Source: Calvatia gigantea (lineage: Eukaryota; Basidiomycota; Agaricomycetes; Agaricales; Lycoperdaceae). From it: 64,000 bases of DNA. The notes under the pieces were generated by a model. It saw nothing but the letters and a program-made list of their open reading frames with translations, was not told the origin of the DNA and searched no databases. Shown one piece after another: positions 58,301-64,000 of the stretch. Made by a program: the position numbers and the translations under genes. The stretch covers positions 1 through 64,000 of the forward strand of contig JACAAK010000007.1 in the NCBI GenBank assembly GCA_025093985.1, given 5' to 3'. Within the stretch, counting starts at the first letter, position 1. The number at the start of each line of letters is the position of its first letter.

Positions 58301-60588
58301 ATGCAATGAGTCGAAGATATTAGAATCGCCTTCGAGGTTCTTGTCAACGCTGGTCCTCAGGTCACTCCCCATCCCTGAGGAACCTGAACACCACGGTGAG
58401 AAACGAAGTTTATTTCTATGGGCTCTCAGTGCGCATTTGGTTTTCAATCAGAAGTAGATTTGCTATTCGCAGACACCGGCGCAGTCTTGTAAACGGAACT
58501 CAACAACGGGCAGTTATTGCCCGAGCAAGGTACAAACCGGGATGTCGTTCCGGCCCCGGCTGGAAGGAACTCCGGCTAGATCCCTACATGTCCACCCAAG
58601 GTGTCTACTTCGCGCTAGAATAGCTACTCAGTGAGAAAAACGAATTGTGGTTTGAACATCTATTATAATAGTGAGAAAATTGTTATCTATGGAAAGAATT
58701 AGGAGTGCTCCGCGTGAACGTTGGGTGCAGAGCTAAGCGAGGGGAGAGATTTGAGCCGAACCGCGCCCCACAACAGGTTTCCGTACATTGGAATTATTTG
58801 AACCCCCCTTCCCCGTCGCCGAAGGTCACACAAGGGGACAGTTTCAATAAGAGCCGGAATGTGAGCTGCCTAACCTCTTGGCCCCTCCATATCTTGCTCC
58901 CCAACTTTCATTGAAAACCTCCAGCGGTTAACCTTCGATTTGGAGAATCCACCACCGCGCCCACCATCCTCGTCAAATGGTCAAACACCGACCCCGGTCG
59001 CACATTGCTCCAATTTGAAGTGGACCAGCAAGACCCGCAAAAGTGGCAATAGCGGTCGTTGATGCTGTGCGTGGTAGGTGAGCCCATCGAACAATTCGCT
59101 GCTGCAGTGGTCGTTGGCTACATGGAGCTCAGAGACGAAGGGGGTAAGACTGAGGATGGATAGGATCTCCCCCATATTGATGAAGTGGTATTGAGGGCTT
59201 GAGATCGTAAGACTCTCCAAGTTCCGAATAGTAGAAAGGAAACTCGTGTCGAAGCCGGGTGAGTGATTCCATCCAAGTCTCAAGTCCTTGAGGTAAGGGA
59301 AGCAGTAACCCTTCAGGCTGAGAGGTGACCTGGAGGACTGGATACTATGAATGGAGAGGTAGGTAAGAGAAGGGAAAACAGTATCAGTAATGGGTGTCGG
59401 ATTTGGCTGCGGCGTCCCGGAGACCACGAAGGTACCTGATTGCAGGTTCGTACAGTGCATGAATAGGTAACTCCACGACGCGTAGTCGACGTCGGTGAGC
59501 GTAAGATGGGTGAGTTGAGTCCAGGGTATAGCGAGGTTGAATACAGTTTCCTGCGATAGGTAGGCGTCATAGGTGACTTGCTTCAACTGTTTAGAGCCAG
59601 CAAAGATAGTAAGAGGGGTGGAAAGGGTATCGAAAGGGGTGCCGCTGGATGATGCGATAGTGACGCTGAACAACTGCGGGAACCTCTTTCCGTTCCGTAG
59701 AAGGGAGCCCCTGCCATTCGCCCTACGTTAGGGCGCGCATTGAGAAGCTTGGAAAGCCTTACAAAGCAAGGTATTTAGAGGAGTTTGGTCGGGGAACGTT
59801 GTCTGGGGTTTGGCAACGCCGGTATCCCCGCTATAGATGCATATCCTCTGTATCAAGGATACTCCAAAACGAATTGCGATGAACCGTAAAAAGGGGCGTC
59901 TGTGACGTAGTAGGATATGTCAGAGGTCGATGTTTGAACTTGCAAGAGTGATAGATTTTACGAAGTGGTGGTTCAAGGGGAGCGTCTTTGGGACAGAAAC
60001 GGCGGTCTGATTGAGTGACAGTCTGACTGCTGTTCGTAGTGGACATGACCACACCACGGCTCCCTTGGAATGCTATCAAAATATACAGGAGTCAGGAGGC
60101 TGGCTCCCAGATCGATAAAACTTACTCGATCCGTGGCTCCCAGCCTGCTCATTTCTTTCATATTGATCGTCACCGCCGTTGGTGACATAATGGATATGTT
60201 GTATAATGGGCCTGGTCAAAACGAATCTTTCTGCTCCTCGAAAGTGGCTTAGAACTATCAATGTATTGATGTTAGGGTCGCGAGTTGAGTGTTTTATTTG
60301 TTGGGTCTGACCGTGTGGGGGTGGGTAGCGATCCATAGGCTCGGGAGATTGAGCTGTCGTGGTAGCACCTTCTGGAGGAATACTGGCATCCGTGTAAGGA
60401 ACCGCGTCAGATTCACTGTTTGGAAGGGCATGGGCGTCGCTGCTTGGAGAGCTGCTGGTGTTCCTGTCTGGAAGGGCACTGGTTCGACTACCCGAAGGAG
60501 CGCTTGTGTGACCTGGAAATGCACTGGTATCGCTACCGGAAGGACGGTATTTCCGATTTTTTTTCTTGAAGCGCGAAAAAAAGCCCAT
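55376..60588 (-). CDS. NACHT-domain STAND protein (fungal NLR-like), interrupted by an insertion
   Basis: Likely signal-transduction NTPase of the fungal NLR type. Exon 1 (60588-60126) encodes MGFFSRFKKKNRKYRPSG, a serine/proline-rich stretch and the first FVL module. Further short exons encode repeat modules (next entries). The large last exon (57180-55376) carries Walker A GPAGVGKSAIAQ, Walker B LVIVVDGLDECQ, the CSRSEDHLKELS sensor-like region, LLGACAVCPPTPALYFANLL and LQFVHASFPDFL. It ends without WD40 or ankyrin repeats. A 1.5 kb foreign segment (58186-59695) with duplicated flanks splits the gene; without it the exons join in frame. The partner and trigger are unknown. Confidence 0.75.
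57240..57448 (-). repeat. Tandem 75 nt exon modules of the NLR gene
   Basis: Two exons of exactly 75 nt (57448-57374 and 57314-57240), separated by a 59 nt intron, and a third homologous module at the start of the last exon (57180 onward, also after a 59 nt intron). Each encodes a L-x-G-L-x-YGS-x-x-L-V-V-x(4)-P-x-x-SPDWS repeat (YGSGQLSVEGSPEPSPDWSG, YGSDGLVVDRTPSASPDWSR, YGSNRLVVESG). All introns are phase 1, so modules could be gained or lost without breaking the frame. Confidence 0.8.
57610..58185. repeat. Direct duplication flanking an insertion in the NLR gene, left copy
   Basis: 576 bp matching 59696-60242, from CTTTCCGTTCCGTAGAAGGG to CTGCTCCTCGAA. It carries two of the APFYG(S/T)xxFVL modules of the NLR gene. 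It differs from the right copy by an extra 17-18 bp (near CAAAACGCGGCCTG) and one G. Confidence 0.88.
58186..59695 (-). pseudogene. Inserted copy of GH35 3' end plus F-box/LRR gene
   Basis: Corresponds to about 35056-36642. The GH35 tail runs on the plus strand (58186-58590) and the F-box gene on the minus strand, here without its F-box (cut at GGGAACCT). From 58190 to about 59030 it differs from the source almost only by missing bases, which destroys every frame. From about 59030 to 59695 it is essentially identical and keeps a 230-codon LRR frame. Confidence 0.88.
59696..60242. repeat. Direct duplication flanking an insertion in the NLR gene, right copy
   Basis: Right-hand partner of 57610-58185. 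It connects without a break to the first exon of the NLR gene at 60243-60588. Confidence 0.88.
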
Positions 60589-60922
60589 CCCCCATACAAG
60601 TGTTGGTGATTATCAAGAGGCAATGAAAAGACGCTCTCAGAAGCTCGGCAGAAGGGCAGAAGATCAAAAGATAAGGATCGCACGTGACAGGTTCGCCTGT
60701 CTCTTGGTCAGGTCTTGGCAGAAAAGAATGTTTATGTTCCCCTACTTTCGTTCTTGACGAGAAAGACCGTTTATACAAAAGTTCAAAATGTCCAATACAT
60801 AACATAGCCTAGATAATCCGAATGGATAACAAGACTTTTCTTGCGAGCCGGTCGTCCCTTCATCAACTTCAATTGCTTGCCTGACGACGCTGCCCTGATG
60901 CCCAACAAGCAACATCAAAAGC
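60589..60922. other. Intergenic; no gene recognised
   Basis: Upstream of the NLR start and downstream of the lectin-like gene stop; both are on the minus strand, so this is a tandem spacer holding the NLR promoter. No clear TATA box. Confidence 0.5.
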
Positions 60923-62324
60923 CTACCAATTCCAGACTTGATTATCATTCCCATCCGTACATTTCCAAGTCTGTACCCTGTTCGAATTAGTAGTAACACC
61001 ATTCGTGAGGTCCAAGCATAATCCTAGAATATCCAGAAACGTCAACTCCTACCACACAGATGGACGAAACGATGGAGAAGACGGACCTTTGCCTTCGAGG
61101 GCGATACGGTTATCATTAGTGTAGTACCACTGTTGAGCGGGAAGGTTGTCATAACACTGCCAAATCTTCATCCCAACGCCATTTCCAGGAGCTTAGAAGG
61201 CACACTAGATATGTACAGCAATGCTTAAAAAAAAAGAAAAGAACACGCACTAGATCCGGCATCAAGACAAAAGTTGGTTCCATTCAGTCTGATTTTGGTC
61301 GACCCCCGGGTGAGAGCCCATTGCTGTGCGGGAGTATCGTTACAATCATATCTACACAACAGCAGAGGAGTCAAATCAGTTTTCCAATGAAGGATATTCT
61401 TGGATAGAGATAGAAGGGCAGGACGGACATCTGGACAGGGGTGCCGTTCGCAAAAACAGCACCACGAACGTCGAGGCATTTCTCCGAGTCCTTATTTGGA
61501 TGCATGGCACCCGCGGGGACATCATTCGGGAATCTTCCGAATGGGCAGAACCTACATGGCATGGTGTGATCAAGTGATTAGTATCTCGAAGCTGTGTGGT
61601 CGCCAGAATCACGAGCTACTAAACATACGTGACGGTGTACCCCGTATTGGAATCAGGGCACTCATACAAGGGAACCGTTGGTGGGACACCGGGGACGGGG
61701 GTTGGGAAGGTCGTCGGGACATTGGGCAACTTGTAAGCGGTGGAGCAGTTGGCCGAATTGCATTGAGCGGTTAGACAAAAACCATTATCCTGTGTTGTCC
61801 ATCATCATAAGTATCAGCACGAGTGAGGTTAAATATATGAGCGGGTATGGGCGGCGTGGGACGCGTTGCGAGGTGGGTGGATGGCAAATCACGGGGAATG
61901 AGACGAGATGAGACGTACAGGTGCTTCTGTGGCTGGCGTAATTCTGATTCCGGTGTTGAGATAGTTCGGATCAATAAGGACGAAATAATAATTAAGCTAC
62001 AGCACATGAGCAAAAGTTGGTCAACGACGAAGTGATCCCAATAACAGAAGACCATACACCACCGCGGAAACCTGCACGGGCAAAACGCGTACCATCTTCA
62101 TTACCGCCATTGCTGAGGGTATAGATATATCCGTTCCAGTCACTGTCGACATCACGGGTGGTAGAAGCACCAGCAGCGAGGGGACCTTGGGACTCGCCGC
62201 TGATGAACAGCTCAATAGAAGATGGACAGTTGTTGACAATGTTGTAGTGCCGCAACGCCACTGCTCCGAAGCCGGAGGAGAGGATAACGGAGATCGCAGT
62301 TGCCTGGGCGAGGAAAGAAAACAT
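60923..62324 (-). CDS. Secreted two-domain protein: thaumatin-like/'glycopeptide' plus ricin-B-type beta-trefoil
   Basis: Multi-exon gene read from 62324 to the stop at 60923. The signal peptide follows MFSFLAQATAISVILSS. The first domain matches the fungal 'glycopeptide' (thaumatin-like) family: YNIVNNCPSSIELFISGESQ, LAAGASTTRDVDSDWNGYIY, FARAGFRGGLNYYFVLIDP, GFCLTAQCNSANCSTAYKLP and PLYECPDSNTGYTVTFCPFG. The second is a carbohydrate-binding beta-trefoil: KCLDVRG, VQIYDCNDTPAQQWAL, FCLDAGS, MKIWQCYDNLPAQQWYYTND, CLDLTNG and VQTWKCTDGNDNQVWNW, with the repeated QxW motifs. There is no catalytic domain, so it is likely a sugar-binding cell-wall or defence protein. All introns traced keep frame. 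Confidence 0.8.
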
Positions 62325-62612
62325 CTTGGGCTGGGGGGTTAGGTCAATGGGACAAATGACGGGCTTTTATGTCTTCCAGAGAGCAAAGCATCCCCATACA
62401 ACCGTTAACATAATTCTATGAACCCTGAAAACCTGAAGAAAGAAGCAGATTTGCGGCGAGCCAAGACCGGCGAGCGGGGTGAGAGGTGTCCGGAAAGGGT
62501 TTGATGGGAACGAAAATAGCTGATCAGGGGGTTGTGAGGGAGAACGCTGACTAAGCGTGGTATATTGAGCCAGCGAGGACAGTTGGTTTTGTCCTTGACC
62601 TCATCCAACAAT
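62325..62612. promoter_or_regulatory. Shared promoter region of two divergent genes
   Basis: 288 bp between the start codons of the lectin-like gene (-) and the conserved gene (+). No canonical TATA box near either start. Any shared control is inferred from layout only. Confidence 0.4.
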
Positions 62613-63842
62613 CATGGCTAATATCGAAGGTATGTCTTTTTATTTTCAAAAAAGCAATATATGCACCTTTGCTGACACTCAGTAGCTGACCTCCGCCACA
62701 TGACCTCTGCTGGTCATCTTTCGTCCCAACGTTCTCCCCACAGAGGATCTCAATATGCACGTCTTGGCTCTCGTTCTCCCAATTCCATCCCTTCCTCTCC
62801 AACCTCTGTGTATGTTTATCATTTTACCCCCTCACTTTTGACTCGCCTAATCACCTTTACCAGTCACTCATCCTCGTCCGCCATTTTTGAGCGAGACATA
62901 GAATCCATTGTCCCACCCTCTCCGCCTTTTCTCGCCCATCAAAATCCTCATCGCATCCCAAGGGCCAAGGGCACGGAACAACTCGAGTACTCAGTTCCAT
63001 CTGTTCTCGATAGCGCCGCATCCCTTCTTGCCACTCTTGAGGAATCTGGTGAAACGGTTGACCACGTAGCAATCGTTGCCCCAGCGTCCACCTCTCCAGC
63101 ACTCGATTCCATACTCGCCCGAGGCACAAGCAGTGGATTCGCAAGCCCGATCGGCAGCTTCAGGAGCCGCAGCCCGAGTCCACTCGGACTACGTGTCGCA
63201 ACTGGTCCTGGTCCGATTCCCCGAACAGATTTGTTACTCAACATTCCTTCCGCGAGCATGAGTCCTCAGATCATTTCCGGACCACCCGCGACGTCTTCTA
63301 GCTCTTCACAATCAGCTGTTCCTTCTCCGCCCGGTCAAAGTATATCACCACTGCCACGACGACCCACACCGCAGATCGGGACAAACCCGGTAATTGCGCC
63401 AGTACCTCCACCGGCTATCGTCACGCCAACCTCTGAGTATATCTCCACCACGTCTGCCCTTCCGCAGAGTGGTGAATCCTCGCCTACCACGTCTACCGCA
63501 TGCGAGCATACGACTACACAGGTGGCTGTATCGCCTCCTATCATCCCATCACAATCCTCCCCACCACTACCACAACCATCAGTTTCCACCCAAACCGGAA
63601 CAACTCAACTCCAACAGCCTCTGATCTACATAAATACCCTAACGCGCCACTCGCGAGCCGCCCAAGCGTTCATAAACACACGTTATGGTTGAGAACCTCA
63701 TACCCTTAGCCATGGTTCCTTGTCATGTAATCTCTAAAGAGATTCCGGCGAAGCAGTCAAAGAAGCGTTCAAGAATCTGGAAAAGCGCCAAATGTTTAAT
63801 GCTCACGGCTTCTTCGGGCACTGGGCGGGTCTCGACCGCTAA
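62613..63842 (+). CDS. Conserved basidiomycete protein, Ser/Pro-rich, unknown function
   Basis: Four exons. A five-codon first exon (MANIE) is followed by a GTATGT intron, VADLRHMTSAGHLSSQRSPH...RLGSRSPNSIPSSPTSV, a second GTATGT intron, and a long exon with HSSSSAIFERDIESIVPPSP, SVPSVLDSAASLLATLEESG and SGFASPIGSFRSRSPSPLGL. A long low-complexity Ser/Pro/Thr region ends LIYINTLTRHSRAAQAFINT. A last intron leads to SGEAVKEAFKNLEKRQMFNA and a stop at 63842. It is probably largely disordered with conserved short motifs; no enzyme or DNA-binding domain is visible. The 3' end is copied at 38366. Confidence 0.7.
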
Positions 63843-64000
63843 AATTTGTCAATCGGAGAAGAACCTCATGTCGGAGTCTGAGCATGGCAGCCAACGCATC
63901 AAGTCAATCAATTGATCTGAAAAAAAAGACGTTGATCTTTTTTTGTCAATGCCAGATTTTTATGCTTCGAAAATCTTTTGTTCCTTTTTGGTCAGGAAAC
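63843..64000. other. 3' flank, window edge
   Basis: Downstream of the preceding stop and identical to 38592-38745. It contains GAAAAAAAAGACGTTGATCTTTTTTT, an A/T inverted pair that may form a weak hairpin. Confidence 0.5.

Overview
The window looks like nuclear DNA of a filamentous basidiomycete, probably an agaricomycete. The evidence is a high density of 49-63 nt GT-AG introns with CTGAC/CTAAC branch points, several class I hydrophobins, an intronless F-box/LRR protein, a NACHT (STAND/NLR-like) protein, a PQQ sugar dehydrogenase of the fungal AA12 type, a secreted GH35 beta-galactosidase, small PAN/apple proteins and a fungal Penelope-like retroelement. Most genes are split, so continuous reading frames show only fragments. 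The gene models here were assembled by hand from frame, splice signals and family expectations.

Left end (1-9.5 kb): a Penelope-like element (PLE) with an intact 842-codon reverse transcriptase and no GIY-YIG endonuclease. Four copies of its pseudo-LTR surround it, along with telomere-like CCCCTAAC repeats and a 3.9 kb satellite array of about 0.9 kb units. One pseudo-LTR holds a complete, apparently foldable type I hammerhead ribozyme; the other copies are decayed. This is the strongest unusual system in the window, though hammerheads in PLEs are known as a class.

11-27 kb: a normal gene group consisting of ATP synthase subunit g (-), a class I hydrophobin (-), an MFS monocarboxylate-type transporter (+), an AA12 dehydrogenase (-) and an alpha/beta hydrolase (-). 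It is repeated out of register so that the transporter appears three times here and a fourth time at 39-42 kb. Junctions fall inside genes and show short microhomology.

27-38 kb: a small secreted protein, a complete intron-rich GH35 beta-galactosidase and an F-box/LRR protein. 38-47 kb: a patchwork made of the 3' end of a gene found again at 62.6 kb, another copy of the transporter/dehydrogenase block, a PAN-domain gene whose 5' half is missing, and an intact PAN paralogue. 48-54 kb: an NLR fragment, two hydrophobins, a tRNA-like sequence and an inserted copy of the 5' half of the GH35 locus between 267 bp direct duplications. 55-60.6 kb: a NACHT gene with repeated exon-encoded modules, broken by an inserted copy of the GH35 3' end plus F-box gene between 550-576 bp direct duplications. 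60.9-64 kb: a secreted two-domain lectin-like protein and a conserved basidiomycete protein, divergently arranged.

Many frameshifts that separate the duplicated copies are one-base changes in homopolymer runs, and noise is concentrated near some duplication junctions. Part of the patchwork may therefore be an uncorrected long-read assembly artefact rather than biology; read-level evidence is needed to decide.
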